From contig NZ_CP152017.1 of assembly GCF_038618305.1 (NCBI RefSeq), forward strand, positions 2,705,501-2,769,500: DNA of 64,000 nt. Direction: 5' to 3'. Both the position numbers and the translations under genes were made by a program. Positions within the stretch are counted from its first letter, which is position 1, and every line of letters starts with the position of its first letter. The notes below the pieces were generated by a model. It was given only the letters and a program-made list of their open reading frames with translations, did no database searches and was not told the origin of the DNA. The DNA comes from Sporosarcina sp. FSL K6-2383 (lineage in GTDB: Bacteria; Bacillota; Bacilli; Bacillales_A; Planococcaceae). Of this stretch, positions 44,260-53,622 are shown piece after piece.

Positions 44260-44769
44260 CTACTTAACAGAACGCACAATTTCCATCATCTCAGTTATAT
44301 TTTCTTCGATATTCTTTATAGTTGTTAATGTTGTCATTTTTGAGCCACCTACACTGGTAATCAGTTCAACATGGTCATCATCACTTTTCACAACTGCCAC
44401 AAAGCCAAAAATCCCATCGTCATTGAACGTCGACTGTTCAATAATTTCTTTGTTTTGATCCGCCAACAGCAAATCATAAAACAATTGACTATCATTTTTT
44501 TCGTTTGGATTATTAAATAAGATAAAAGTTTCTTTATTTTTTGTCATGACAATATTTTGGGCATCAGACTGTTCACTGATGACAAATCCAGTAGGCTTAT
44601 ATAATTGAATACCATCTATTTCTTCAGTAGGTTCTTTATCATTCAAGTGAAATGCTGCCTCTGCAGCCTCAACGCCCGCAGTTACTTGATCACTGAGTGA
44701 TTCATTACATGCGGTAAGCAGGAATACTGACATCACCAGTAGGAATATGAATTTCCATTTCCCGAACAT
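44260..44769 (-). CDS. Putative lipoprotein of unknown function
   Basis: A 169-residue predicted lipoprotein. A positively charged N-terminus and hydrophobic stretch end in the lipobox LLTAC (Cys about 21), so the mature protein should be anchored on the outer face of the membrane. The mature part is acidic, mixed alpha/beta, with VISEQSDAQNIVMTKNKETF and KSDDDHVELITSVGG; no enzyme motif. The ATG at 44769 follows GGAGGA. It precedes ytpQ in the same direction, 53 bases apart. I do not recognise the family beyond 'small Bacillota lipoprotein'. Confidence 0.8.
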   Translation of the reverse strand: MFGKWKFIFLLVMSVFLLTACNESLSDQVTAGVEAAEAAFHLNDKEPTEEIDGIQLYKPTGFVISEQSDAQNIVMTKNKETFILFNNPNEKNDSQLFYDLLLADQNKEIIEQSTFNDDGIFGFVAVVKSDDDHVELITSVGGSKMTTLTTIKNIEENITEMMEIVRSVK

Positions 44770-44944
44770 TCGTGTTCCTCCAATCTTTAATTAATATCAA
44801 ATACGCGGCGTACTTAGTCTGAGCTCCCTTATACAGCGTGCCTTCTAACTACTGTATAAAGTCAGATATCATATCTATTTTAAAGATATCCTCTTGCAGT
44901 TGCAACCTTCGCGATTTAATCGACTCATCCTAGCAATAAGTATG

Positions 44945-45463
44945 TCAATCAGCCATTGAATATTTCAATTGGCCAATCAAAAGTTGTACAATATGTTCAA
45001 ACAGTCCATCTCGATTCACTGTCTGGGCAGTAAACATGCCGATTGCACCTTCCTTGTGACGAATTCCGTTCGCTTTGAAATAAGCGTCAATAACCGGGCC
45101 AAGTTCTTTACCGGTAATAAGTTCTTCAGCAACCTCCTGCGGTAACGGAATTTGCGCACCCCCAGCTGTAAATTTTGTCCCATCTGGTAGCACCAATGCG
45201 CCCCAATTACAAAGGTACATTTGCCCCTCTAGCATCCGGACACCACCTTCTAAGCCGATTCCAATGGTCTTTTCCTTCATGCCTATTGCCCGTAATGCGC
45301 GATTGATGGCACCGATCCTTGTTTCTTCATCACCGAAGGGCTGATCTGAAACACCCGATTTAGCATCAATCTCATATACAATCGCCTTGGGAAAATAGCT
45401 AAGTATTACACGCCGTGCCGCGGTAACCTTTGCGTTATTTGTCGAGCCAATCATAAATTCCAT
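44945..45463 (-). CDS. DUF84 / YjjX-family NTPase
   Basis: A 172-residue protein of the inosine/xanthosine triphosphatase-like family. The opening GSTNNAKVTAARRVI is the nucleotide-phosphate-binding motif shared with ITPases, followed by SGVSDQPFGDEETRIGAINRA and GIGLEGGV. Proposed role: hydrolysis of non-canonical ITP/XTP to keep nucleotide pools clean, from E. coli YjjX. Between ytoP and the lipoprotein gene, all on the minus strand. The roughly 175 bases downstream contain no feature I can name. Confidence 0.85.
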   Translation of the reverse strand: MEFMIGSTNNAKVTAARRVILSYFPKAIVYEIDAKSGVSDQPFGDEETRIGAINRALRAIGMKEKTIGIGLEGGVRMLEGQMYLCNWGALVLPDGTKFTAGGAQIPLPQEVAEELITGKELGPVIDAYFKANGIRHKEGAIGMFTAQTVNRDGLFEHIVQLLIGQLKYSMAD

Positions 45464-45495
45464 TTAAAGTCCCCCCTTAGATTTTATCGAATAAA

Positions 45496-45540
45496 AAGCC
45501 GTCCCTCTCTATTTATGTAAGAGAAGGACAGCACCGGCTT
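45496..45540 (-). terminator. ytoP terminator
   Basis: AAGCCG..GTCC.TCTCT / AGAGA.GGAC..CGGCTT composite hairpin, with TTTTT on the minus strand. Confidence 0.75.
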
Positions 45541-45544
45541 ACAT

Positions 45545-46618
45545 TTACACGTTTTGCTTAATCGTCGCCAGCGTCGTCTTATCACACGCTGTGATAAGTT
45601 TCACAAGCAGTTCTTTTGCAGCTGCATAATCATCTGTATGAATAATGGAGCCCGATGTGTGGATGTAGCGTGAACAAATACCGATGACGGCACTCGGAAC
45701 ACCTTCATTGGACATATGGACACGCCCTGCATCCGTCCCACCTGGGGAAATAAAATACTGATACGGAATACTATGCGTTTCTGCCATATCAAGGATGAAC
45801 TCCCGCATTCCACGATGCGTAACCATCGAACCATCAAAAATACGTAATAATGTCCCTTTACCTAGCTGCCCAAATTCATTTTTATCGCCCGAAGCATCGT
45901 TTGCCGGACTTGCGTCCAGTGCGAAGAATAGATCTGGATTAATCATTGTTGCTGCCGCCTGTGCACCCCGAAGTCCAACCTCTTCCATAACATTGGCACC
46001 TGAGTACAAGTTATTCGGCAGTTTTTCACCATGTAGTTCTTTCAATAGTTCAATGGCAAGCCCACAGCCATAACGGTTATCCCATGCTTTTGCAAGGATT
46101 TTCTTACCATTTGCCATTGGCGTAAATGGAGATACCGGGATAATTTGCTGTCCAGGACGAATGCCAATCTTTTCAGCATCCTCTTTATCGTCTGCACCGA
46201 TATCAATGAGCATATTTTTAATATCCATTGGCTTACTGCGCACTGCATCACTTAATAAATGCGGTGGGATGGAACCAATCACACCTACGACCGCCCCATT
46301 GTCTGTTATAATTTCCACTCGTTGCGCCAACAATACTTGGCTCCACCAGCCACCCAGTGGTTGAAAACGAATCATCCCATTATCTGTGATAGCACTTACC
46401 ATAAAACCAACTTCATCCATATGACCCGCAACCATAATGCGCGGACCATCCTCTGGCCCTTTTCTAACACCAAAAATACCACCAAGATTATCTTGGATTA
46501 ATTCATCAGAATACTTCCCAAGCTCGCTGCGCATATACTTTCTAACCGCATGCTCATTCCCTGGTGCACCCGGAAGTTCAGTTAACGTTTTAAACATTTC
46601 AATTGTCTCTTTCTGCAT
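45545..46618 (-). CDS. ytoP: M42-family glutamyl aminopeptidase (YtoP)
   Basis: A 357-residue di-zinc aminopeptidase that trims N-terminal residues from peptides, normally as a dodecameric tetrahedral particle in the cytosol. Metal and catalytic motifs: [11 protein letters not shown] (His, Asp), [13 protein letters not shown] (bridging Asp), [12 protein letters not shown] (catalytic Glu pair), ALDASPAND and, at the C-terminus, SRYIHT (His). Length matches. ATG 46618 with GGGAGG nine bases upstream. Divergent from ytzB. Confidence 0.95.
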   Translation of the reverse strand: MQKETIEMFKTLTELPGAPGNEHAVRKYMRSELGKYSDELIQDNLGGIFGVRKGPEDGPRIMVAGHMDEVGFMVSAITDNGMIRFQPLGGWWSQVLLAQRVEIITDNGAVVGVIGSIPPHLLSDAVRSKPMDIKNMLIDIGADDKEDAEKIGIRPGQQIIPVSPFTPMANGKKILAKAWDNRYGCGLAIELLKELHGEKLPNNLYSGANVMEEVGLRGAQAAATMINPDLFFALDASPANDASGDKNEFGQLGKGTLLRIFDGSMVTHRGMREFILDMAETHSIPYQYFISPGGTDAGRVHMSNEGVPSAVIGICSRYIHTSGSIIHTDDYAAAKELLVKLITACDKTTLATIKQNV

Positions 46619-46795
46619 TGCAAATTGCCTCCCCGGTTATGTATGTACTATAAATAGTGTAGACGATTAGTCAACTATTTTCCATCATTTTATTTAGGTA
46701 ACCGAATTATCTATCATTCAGCCCTCTCACTGCAATGCGATATAAAATTGTGGTACACTGGGTGAAAGACTGATGTATAGGGGGCCACTCAAATT

Positions 46796-47110
46796 ATGAA
46801 AGTGAAAGATTTTTTAGCAGGAGTTTTGACAGGTGTTGCAGCAGGAATCGTTGTCAATGAAGCCATTGACCGCACAAATCGGCATGTTGCAGCTGATTCT
46901 GTCTTGAATACAGTGAAAAGTGCATTTAAAAATGAAGGTCCAATAGATGGTTCATGGATCCTTATGAAAACAGAAGTGTACACAAACAATGTCATCACAA
47001 TGGATGTCTACCGCGGTGGAATTTCACGTATTAAAGACGGCGAGCTAGAGCAATTTGAATTTGCAGCTGATGCTAAAACGGGTTCTGTCGTTGAGCTGAC
47101 TAAAATGTAA
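46796..47110 (+). CDS. ytzB: YtzB-like small protein (PepSY-like)
   Basis: A 104-residue protein. A glycine/alanine-rich hydrophobic N-terminus (about 5-22, FLAGVLTGVAAGIVV) may be a membrane anchor or uncleaved signal, then a compact domain with GSWILMKTEVY, YRGGISRIKDGE and FEFAADAKTGSV, which resembles PepSY modules. Size and motifs agree with B. subtilis YtzB at the same place between ytoP and ytnP. Function unknown. The SD AGGGGG is 11 bases from ATG, slightly long. Confidence 0.85.
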   Translation: MKVKDFLAGVLTGVAAGIVVNEAIDRTNRHVAADSVLNTVKSAFKNEGPIDGSWILMKTEVYTNNVITMDVYRGGISRIKDGELEQFEFAADAKTGSVVELTKM

Positions 47111-47111
47111 A

Positions 47112-47151
47112 AAACCGTCACTTTGCTAAATTATTTGGCAAGTGACGGTTT
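47112..47151. terminator. Bidirectional terminator between ytzB and ytnP
   Basis: AAACCGTCACTT / AAGTGACGGTTT with an inner GC/GC extension; T-rich on both sides. Confidence 0.9.
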
Positions 47152-47153
47152 CT

Positions 47154-47999
47154 TTATTGTGTTCGTTTCACAGATTCTACAATCTCCTTACCACTGTCGT
47201 CCCATTTCACAAGCCTATAAACAGCATCATGATAAAAGATGAATCTAAAGCCACCTGGGATTGCCTCTTTCATCAGCTTCTCTTTTGCGAAGATCGATGT
47301 CATCGGATAATCATCATAAGCAAGCACCCACAATGGATTGCTATGTGCATGTGTCGGCATAATGTCACCCATATGGAGAATTGTTTCGCCATTTTGCGTC
47401 AGTTTAATAATACTATGCCCATCACTATGCCCACCCGTATGAATCATTTCAACACCAGGAAGAATCTCAATACTGCCCTCAAAGGTTTTCACCTGCTGTT
47501 GGACTGACTCCCAATTTTCTTTCCAATAGGTGTTTCTGGATCGAATATTTGGGTTACGCATCTCATCCCACTCAATTTGTGAAACATAAATGTTAGCATT
47601 CGGGAAAACGGATATAAGCTCTCCCCCTTGCCATTCCGTTAAACCAGCTGCATGATCGTTATGTAAATGCGTCATCAGAACAATATCAATCGCTTCTGGT
47701 GTTAAACCGAGCTCCCCAAGACTTTCTACCACTCTTGTTTCTGCCCTTACACCTAGATTACGCTTCATTTTATCATCGAGTTTGCCTTTACCTATGCCCG
47801 CATCTATTAAAATCGTTTTGCCTGCATAACGAACGAGAATCGGATCAGTTCGTAACTCAATTAGATTATTGTCATCCACCTCATAGCGTCTCGACCACAG
47901 TGCCTTTGGAACAACACCGAACATCGTTCCGCCATCCAAATAGTTGACTCCCCCATCCAACCACGTCAACTTCATATCATGAAATGTATATGCATCCAT
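47154..47999 (-). CDS. ytnP: MBL-fold quorum-quenching lactonase-like hydrolase (YtnP)
   Basis: A 281-residue metallo-beta-lactamase-fold protein with the AHL-lactonase-type metal motif HLHNDHAAG, an upstream LIDAGIGKG and downstream [10 protein letters not shown] and HMGDI histidines. In B. subtilis, YtnP degrades a Streptomyces signalling compound, so lactone signals are a plausible substrate. Start ATG 47999, six bases from GGAGGGTG, gives 281 residues as in B. subtilis. No signal peptide. Followed by trmB upstream in the same orientation. Confidence 0.92.
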   Translation of the reverse strand: MDAYTFHDMKLTWLDGGVNYLDGGTMFGVVPKALWSRRYEVDDNNLIELRTDPILVRYAGKTILIDAGIGKGKLDDKMKRNLGVRAETRVVESLGELGLTPEAIDIVLMTHLHNDHAAGLTEWQGGELISVFPNANIYVSQIEWDEMRNPNIRSRNTYWKENWESVQQQVKTFEGSIEILPGVEMIHTGGHSDGHSIIKLTQNGETILHMGDIMPTHAHSNPLWVLAYDDYPMTSIFAKEKLMKEAIPGGFRFIFYHDAVYRLVKWDDSGKEIVESVKRTQ

Positions 48000-48025
48000 C
48001 GAAATCACCCTCCCCCAGCCTTCGA

Positions 48026-48670
48026 TTAAACCTTAAACTGTGATTCCAGCCTATAAATCGGTTGACCTTTTGCCGAAAACTTCTCTTCGTATTCTGTCAT
48101 AATGTTATCTTCCGGCATTTCTGCATGTAAATCGAGCGAAACAAAACGTAGCTTCATTCCGTAATCGGACATCGATACAAGCGAATACTCGAACAATCCC
48201 CGATTATCCGTTTTAAAATGGATTTCTCCTTCCGGAATAAGCACCGATTCATACAGTTTTAAAAATGTTTCATGCGTTAATCTTCGCTTAGCATGCCTTG
48301 TTTTCGGCCACGGATCAGAAAAATTCAGGTACACACGGTCAATCTCGCCTTTACTGAAAATCTCTGCAAGTTCTACACCATTTGCACGGAATAATCGTAA
48401 ATTTGAAGGCTTGCCCGCTTCAATCACTTTTTCAAGCGCCGAAACGATGACATTATCAAAATGTTCAATACCAATATAGTTAATGTCTGGATTTGCAATC
48501 GCCATTCCGATGATGAATTGACCCATCCCTGTCCCAACTTCAATATGAATAGGATGATCATTACCAAAAAGATCATGCCAGCCGTTATTCATTTTTTTAG
48601 GTTCTGCTAATAAGACATCCGGATGTTCAGCCATGAAATCCCTTGCCCATGGTTTATTGCGAAGCCGCAT
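48026..48670 (-). CDS. trmB: tRNA (guanine-N7-)-methyltransferase
   Basis: A 214-residue SAM-dependent enzyme making m7G46 in tRNA variable loops. Motif I as [13 protein letters not shown], then [15 protein letters not shown], the family signature [19 protein letters not shown], and [12 protein letters not shown] near the C-terminus. Start ATG 48670, six bases after AAAGAGTG; three upstream codons dropped. Seventeen bases separate it from the NERD-like gene upstream, so they are probably co-transcribed. Confidence 0.96.
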   Translation of the reverse strand: MRLRNKPWARDFMAEHPDVLLAEPKKMNNGWHDLFGNDHPIHIEVGTGMGQFIIGMAIANPDINYIGIEHFDNVIVSALEKVIEAGKPSNLRLFRANGVELAEIFSKGEIDRVYLNFSDPWPKTRHAKRRLTHETFLKLYESVLIPEGEIHFKTDNRGLFEYSLVSMSDYGMKLRFVSLDLHAEMPEDNIMTEYEEKFSAKGQPIYRLESQFKV

Positions 48671-48695
48671 TGCACACACTCTTTTCTATTCATTA

Positions 48696-49682
48696 TTATT
48701 TGTCTTCTTCCAATTGTTCATCATCTTCTCCAAACAATCGACTGATTGACGTCGTTTGTCCAATATCCAAAATCGCTTGAGCTGCTTTGAATTGAGTCGA
48801 TTTCAACGGTACAGGTAATTTTTGTAGTGCTGCAAACCAATTTTGATAAGAGCGTCTATCAATGATTTTCACATCATACGGTGCGCCCGGATAATCGACA
48901 TACCCGTTACGAGAAATCAAATACTTTTTAATTGGAAAATCAATCTCTTGCCCATTAAAAATACTCGCGACTATTTTCTCCATCCTGTTCAATGCAATGA
49001 GAGGATTTAGCAATTTCGTTTCGTTCTCTCCTGACTTCTTCTCCCAGAATCGATCCCCACTGCCTATAAATGCAGATACATCCTCTGCTTCAAGTACTTT
49101 AATACACATGCACTCAACAGGCGTCACCATAATAATATCGAGTTCAACGGGCGCTTTCTGCAGTTTTAAAATCGGATAATAAAATAAGAGGAAACTATCC
49201 GGCAACTGTTGTGCAAAGTTTCGTAACAAAGTATCGCGCATATAACGCGGATCGACCCGCGACTTATCCATTAACGTCGAGCTTGCCCATTTGATTTGAA
49301 AATGAAAGAGCTGATCTAAATAGAGTCTTCTCAATTGTTCAAGATTATTTGGGTTGTAGACAATATTAGGGCTAAAGCCAAAATCATCTTCTTCCTCACT
49401 CTTTTCTTCATCCACTATATCGAGGGCCTCTTCATCCATTAGCTCCGTTTTTCTTTGCCCAAAGAGCCTGAACAGAGGGGAAAACCATTTTGTAGCCTCT
49501 TCTACTTCTTCCACCTCTTCTACTTCTCCTTGTTGCCATTCTGTTAAATCCGCGCCATTTTCCCATTGAGTTTTCATGCGATCCCATTGGTATTTTTTCA
49601 AGCGTATATACTGCGTCGGATAGCGAGACAAATCTTTTTCATATCTGGATATATAATCGAGCAGTTTGACAAGCTGCGCCAT
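48696..49682 (-). CDS. NERD-domain-like protein
   Basis: A 328-residue protein. An acidic segment (about 60-105, many Glu including EVEEVEEVEE) follows a helical N-terminus; the later part (about 165-250, PVELDIIMVTPVECMCIKVLE) has the spacing of the nuclease-related (NERD) fold, with D at DIIMVT and the EVK-like position replaced by IKV. Catalytic residues therefore look incomplete and nuclease activity is uncertain. No signal peptide. Start ATG 49682, nine bases after GGAG. Upstream of trmB and downstream of dat on the same strand. Confidence 0.7.
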   Translation of the reverse strand: MAQLVKLLDYISRYEKDLSRYPTQYIRLKKYQWDRMKTQWENGADLTEWQQGEVEEVEEVEEATKWFSPLFRLFGQRKTELMDEEALDIVDEEKSEEEDDFGFSPNIVYNPNNLEQLRRLYLDQLFHFQIKWASSTLMDKSRVDPRYMRDTLLRNFAQQLPDSFLLFYYPILKLQKAPVELDIIMVTPVECMCIKVLEAEDVSAFIGSGDRFWEKKSGENETKLLNPLIALNRMEKIVASIFNGQEIDFPIKKYLISRNGYVDYPGAPYDVKIIDRRSYQNWFAALQKLPVPLKSTQFKAAQAILDIGQTTSISRLFGEDDEQLEEDK

Positions 49683-49714
49683 TTTCAATCACTCCGATTC
49701 ACTTTGCTTTTACA

Positions 49715-50569
49715 TTACTCGCCCGCAATGATAGAGGGGATTTGTAGAGCGAATGCTTTTTGTAACTTCCTAGTCAGTGTTCCTGGGATTCCTGAACCAA
49801 TTGAATGTCCATCAATCGATGTAATCGGCATTATTTCGGATGTTGTAGACGTCAAGAACAACTCATCCATTTTGAATGCCTCTTCAATTGTAAATGCAGT
49901 TTCTTTCAATGGAACCGCAAGCTCCTGACAAAGTCCTAGTACAACTTGACGTGTAATACCGTTTAAAATTAGATTATTCGCTGGATGCGTGTAAATCGTT
50001 CCACCCTTGACGCCAAACATATTGGACGAAGATCCTTCAGTCACAACACCATCCCGATGAAGAAGTGCCTCTGCACAATTTACCTCATAAGCCTCTTGCT
50101 TTGCCAGAACATTGCCAAGCAAATTCAAACTCTTAATATCACAGCGTAGCCAACGAATATCTTCCACTGACTTTACTGGAACGCCATTGTCGATATTACT
50201 TGTTGGTCTTGGATTTTGGATCGCATATGCCGAAACAACTGGTACAACAGTTGATGCAGGAAACTGATGCGTACGAGGTGCAGCCCCACGCGTCACTTGA
50301 ATATAAACGTGTCCAACAGAAATCGTATTACATAGCGCTAACTCACGTGCTATTTCTAGCATTTGCCCTTCTGAATATGGGATCGTCATTTTCACTTTAG
50401 CTGCACTTTGAAATAATCGACTTATATGTTCTTCTGCCGTATATAACTCGCCGCCGTACACTTTAATGACTTCATAAACCCCATCACCGAAATAGTAGCC
50501 TCGGTCATCAATCGATATATTCAATTCCCCTTGTTCCGTAAATTTACCATCCATAAAATACAAAGTCAT
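49715..50569 (-). CDS. dat: D-amino-acid aminotransferase
   Basis: A 284-residue fold-type IV PLP enzyme producing D-alanine and D-glutamate from keto acids for the cell wall. Family wording: IDDRGYYFGDGVYEVI near the N-terminus, PLP lysine in DIKSLNLLGNVLAKQ, and EGSSSNMFGV for the phosphate pocket. Length fits D-Ala aminotransferase (about 283). Two adjacent ATGs at 50572 and 50569 follow AGAGGGG; the second gives seven bases and is chosen, with low certainty. A branched-chain transaminase or 4-amino-4-deoxychorismate lyase is less likely. Confidence 0.92.
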   Translation of the reverse strand: MTLYFMDGKFTEQGELNISIDDRGYYFGDGVYEVIKVYGGELYTAEEHISRLFQSAAKVKMTIPYSEGQMLEIARELALCNTISVGHVYIQVTRGAAPRTHQFPASTVVPVVSAYAIQNPRPTSNIDNGVPVKSVEDIRWLRCDIKSLNLLGNVLAKQEAYEVNCAEALLHRDGVVTEGSSSNMFGVKGGTIYTHPANNLILNGITRQVVLGLCQELAVPLKETAFTIEEAFKMDELFLTSTTSEIMPITSIDGHSIGSGIPGTLTRKLQKAFALQIPSIIAGE

Positions 50570-50888
50570 CATTATTCCCCTCTCATTTTCCGTTAATCCT
50601 ATTCTCACACGTTAGGCTAATAAAATAAAGTGCAATCCGCACAATCTTACTCTTTACAATAAAATTACATGCAAATTATGTGGAAATACGTTATACTAAT
50701 ATTATCAGAAGATTAACTTCATTCGGTAGAGAGATCATTTCTACTAATGATAGTTTGATTCTGAAAGATTGCTTTGAACTAGAAAGGATGTGCAGTGTCA
50801 GGGATATTATCAACGTGCTTTAGGCAACATTCATAAGTCTCATGTCCATTGTTATTTGGAAAATGAAGATGAAGGGGTGATTCCACAC

Positions 50889-51110
50889 TTGAAACCTGCT
50901 ACTGATCGTATGCTTACCCGCATTAAGGATGTCTATATGTATATCCATGATAACGGTACTGTCACAACAGAGAATTTGGTCGAAGAATTTGGTATCACTC
51001 ACCGTACTGTCCAAAGGGACTTAAACGTCCTTGAATACAACGGGCTCATCATGAGTCCAATCCGCGGTAAATGGACGACGACAGCAAAAAAAGTGAAACT
51101 ATCTTCTTGA
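50889..51110 (+). CDS. Small DeoR-type helix-turn-helix regulator
   Basis: A roughly 73-residue protein that is almost only a winged helix-turn-helix: RIKDVYMYIHDNGTVTTENL, EEFGITHRTVQRDLNVLEYN (recognition helix) and a short basic end (GKWTTTAKKVKLSS). There is no effector or sugar-phosphate domain as in full DeoR proteins. Start uncertain: TTG 50889 is preceded by AAGGGGTGAT at 11 bases; GTG 50877 and GTG 50790 are in frame but poorly placed, and ATG 50910 has no site. Divergent from dat, convergent with the RsuA-type gene. Target unknown. Confidence 0.75.
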   Translation: MKPATDRMLTRIKDVYMYIHDNGTVTTENLVEEFGITHRTVQRDLNVLEYNGLIMSPIRGKWTTTAKKVKLSS

Positions 51111-51123
51111 CCTGCACACACAA

Positions 51124-51160
51124 AAAAGGGGTGAACCGATTTATCTGGTTCACCTCTTTT
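51124..51160. terminator. Bidirectional terminator between DeoR-type gene and ytzG
   Basis: AAAAGGGGTGAACC / GGTTCACCTCTTTT, 14-bp stem with one G-T pair. Confidence 0.88.
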
Positions 51161-51161
51161 G

Positions 51162-51881
51162 CTAGTTCTCGGATAGGTGCAATAGTAAATCTAATTCCTC
51201 TTCCGTTAATTCCCGGTAAGAGCCAAGTGGTAACTTTTCATCCAAAGAAAGTGGTCCCATTGATAATCGTTTCAAATAGACAACCTGCTTACCTACTGCC
51301 ACAAACATCCGCTTCACCTGATGAAACTTGCCTTCGGTAATCGTCAACTCAATTTCAGATATGTCTGCTGACTTCAAAATCTTGAGTTTACCTGGCTTCG
51401 TCAAATAAGCGTCATCTAGTATTACGCCTTCCGCGAATCGTTCTACATCCTCTTCCGTCACAACGCCTTCAACATGCGCATAATACGTTTTCGGCACCCC
51501 TTTTTTCGGGGACAATAAATTATGAGCAAGCTTGCCATCATTCGTCAGCAACAGAAAACCTTCTGTATCCTTATCTAACCTACCGACAGGAAAAGGTTCA
51601 AAATGTTGACTGTCCGTATCTAACAAGTCGATAACTGTGCGATCACGATTATCCTCCGTCGCTGACAACACGCCTTGCGGTTTATGCATCATCAGGTAAA
51701 TGAATTCCTTATAAACAACACGTTCACCAAGTATCGTCACATCATCCTTCTCTGTATCAATGTGTAAGGCAGCATCTTTTACCGCTTCTGCGTTGACCCG
51801 GACCGCGCCTTTTTTCAATAACTGTTTTACTTCTTTTCGCGAGCCGAAGCCCATATTGGATAATAATTTATCTAGTCTCAT
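51162..51881 (-). CDS. ytzG: RsuA/RluB-family pseudouridine synthase (YtzG)
   Basis: A 239-residue rRNA pseudouridine synthase. An S4-like RNA-binding domain (1-60, MRLDKLLSNMGFGSRKEVKQ) precedes the catalytic domain with GRLDKDTEGFLLLTNDG, whose Asp is the catalytic residue. Length and wording fit RsuA-type enzymes for 16S U516. Four bases downstream of the ytgP stop in the same orientation, so the two are co-transcribed. Confidence 0.92.
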   Translation of the reverse strand: MRLDKLLSNMGFGSRKEVKQLLKKGAVRVNAEAVKDAALHIDTEKDDVTILGERVVYKEFIYLMMHKPQGVLSATEDNRDRTVIDLLDTDSQHFEPFPVGRLDKDTEGFLLLTNDGKLAHNLLSPKKGVPKTYYAHVEGVVTEEDVERFAEGVILDDAYLTKPGKLKILKSADISEIELTITEGKFHQVKRMFVAVGKQVVYLKRLSMGPLSLDEKLPLGSYRELTEEELDLLLHLSEN

Positions 51882-51885
51882 ACAT

Positions 51886-53502
51886 TTATCTCCTTAACCC
51901 AAGCTTGTTGGCCAATCGTGTCAATCGATCTCCGAATAATTTCTGTGCCAAGCCTACTTTGAATGACAAATAGCCGTAAATGGCCCCGCCGACGATGGTA
52001 CAAATCAAAATGTACAGAAATGCATGCATTTTCCCGCCTGCAGGACTGATTGCTGTCAATCCTTTTATTGTCGCAAAGACCGCAACCAGCATGATAGCGT
52101 TTAAAATCACGATGAGAATCAACCTTCTGAATACCATCTTGGACCTATACCCTAATGTCTTGCTAATAATCAAGATATTAACACCAACTGCGATGGTATA
52201 GCCGATGGCAGTCGCCAAGATTGCTCCATTCGTTTGAAACTCTTTGATAAGCGGGATATTCAGTGCTAGTTTGAATAGCAATCCGAGCAACGACGTGAAA
52301 ACAATCCACTTATGACGGTCGATCCCTTGTAAAATCGCAGCTGTAACTGTATAGAGACCAAACAACACCGCGACAGGTGCATAACTCATCAAAACAGCTG
52401 CCCCAACTTCACTTTCTTGATAAAGAAAGTGATAAAACTCATTGGACAGTACCATCAATCCGATAACAATCGGAATGGTTAGGAACAACATAATTTGGTA
52501 TGTTTGGTCAAGAGAACGGGTAATACCATTCTGATCACGTTTAGCGTAATAACTCGTAATAACCGGAATCAATGCCATTGAAAATCCTGTGGCAATCATT
52601 ACAGGAATCATAACGATTTTATGCGTTAAAAAATTCAACATCGTAAAATAATTGTCTGTCACATCTTCTAATCCAATGGAAACCATCGCATCGTTGAAGG
52701 TAATCATATCGACAAATTGATAGAGCGGATTAATGACCCCAACAAGAATGAACGGAAATATATACGTGAACAGTTCCTTATACATACGACTAAACGACAC
52801 ATTATCTGCCGGTGGACTATTCGCCAACAGATGATCAAATTCTGGTTTAAAGCCTCTCCAATACTTGTATAGAATAGCAAACCCAGCAATTGCCCCAATA
52901 AATGCGGCAAATACAGCAAAGTTAACTGCTGTTTTTGGTGATCCATCCATCAATTTAACAACAATGAACGCTCCAGCAAGCACAAAAATAATTCGAACAA
53001 TTTGTTCTACTAACTGTGAGACAGCAGTTGGCTCCATCTTCTGATAGCCTTGTAGAAACCCACGCACAAGACTCATCATTGGGACAATTAGTAATGCAAA
53101 GCTCACCCAACGAATGACTGAAGCTATTTCATTAATCGTAAAATCTTGCTCGTCACTTTTTATTACAAGATGTGCAATCGGTTCTGCTAATGAGTACAAT
53201 GCCAAAAACGATAGGACTCCCGTAATCGCCATGACGGTCATTCCGGACTTCATCAATTTACGTCCGGTCGCATAATCACCCAGGGCATTATATTTTGCAA
53301 CGTATTTTGAAAAAGCAAGTGGTGCCCCGGCAATTGCAATAGACAATGCTATATTATACGGTATATACGCATATTGGTAGAGCCCAACACTATCTATCCC
53401 GACGATTGCATAAAACGGAATGACATATAATAACCCAAGCGCTTTCGAAAGAAATAACCCAATTGTAAGTATGGCAGTGCCTTTTAAAAGATTCGATGAC
53501 AT
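51886..53502 (-). CDS. murJ: MurJ-type lipid II flippase / MOP-family transporter (YtgP)
   Basis: A 538-residue polytopic membrane protein with about 14 hydrophobic segments, of the polysaccharide-transporter branch of the MOP superfamily. Opening LKGTAILTIGLFLSKALGLLY is typical of the SpoVB/YtgP group. B. subtilis YtgP is the MurJ-type flippase moving lipid II across the membrane, and the same gene pair with ytzG occurs there. The start ATG 53502 follows GGAAGGAT at five bases; the longer frame to 53559 is not supported. Confidence 0.9.
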   Translation of the reverse strand: MSSNLLKGTAILTIGLFLSKALGLLYVIPFYAIVGIDSVGLYQYAYIPYNIALSIAIAGAPLAFSKYVAKYNALGDYATGRKLMKSGMTVMAITGVLSFLALYSLAEPIAHLVIKSDEQDFTINEIASVIRWVSFALLIVPMMSLVRGFLQGYQKMEPTAVSQLVEQIVRIIFVLAGAFIVVKLMDGSPKTAVNFAVFAAFIGAIAGFAILYKYWRGFKPEFDHLLANSPPADNVSFSRMYKELFTYIFPFILVGVINPLYQFVDMITFNDAMVSIGLEDVTDNYFTMLNFLTHKIVMIPVMIATGFSMALIPVITSYYAKRDQNGITRSLDQTYQIMLFLTIPIVIGLMVLSNEFYHFLYQESEVGAAVLMSYAPVAVLFGLYTVTAAILQGIDRHKWIVFTSLLGLLFKLALNIPLIKEFQTNGAILATAIGYTIAVGVNILIISKTLGYRSKMVFRRLILIVILNAIMLVAVFATIKGLTAISPAGGKMHAFLYILICTIVGGAIYGYLSFKVGLAQKLFGDRLTRLANKLGLRR

Positions 53503-53622
53503 GTATGATCCTTCCATTCTACGTAAATCTACTTTATACAGTTTACCCCCAGATGACACATTTCACAATGACTAGCCTTAATTTGTGTATAATGAAGAAA
53601 AACTGAAAGTGTGGTTTCCACT

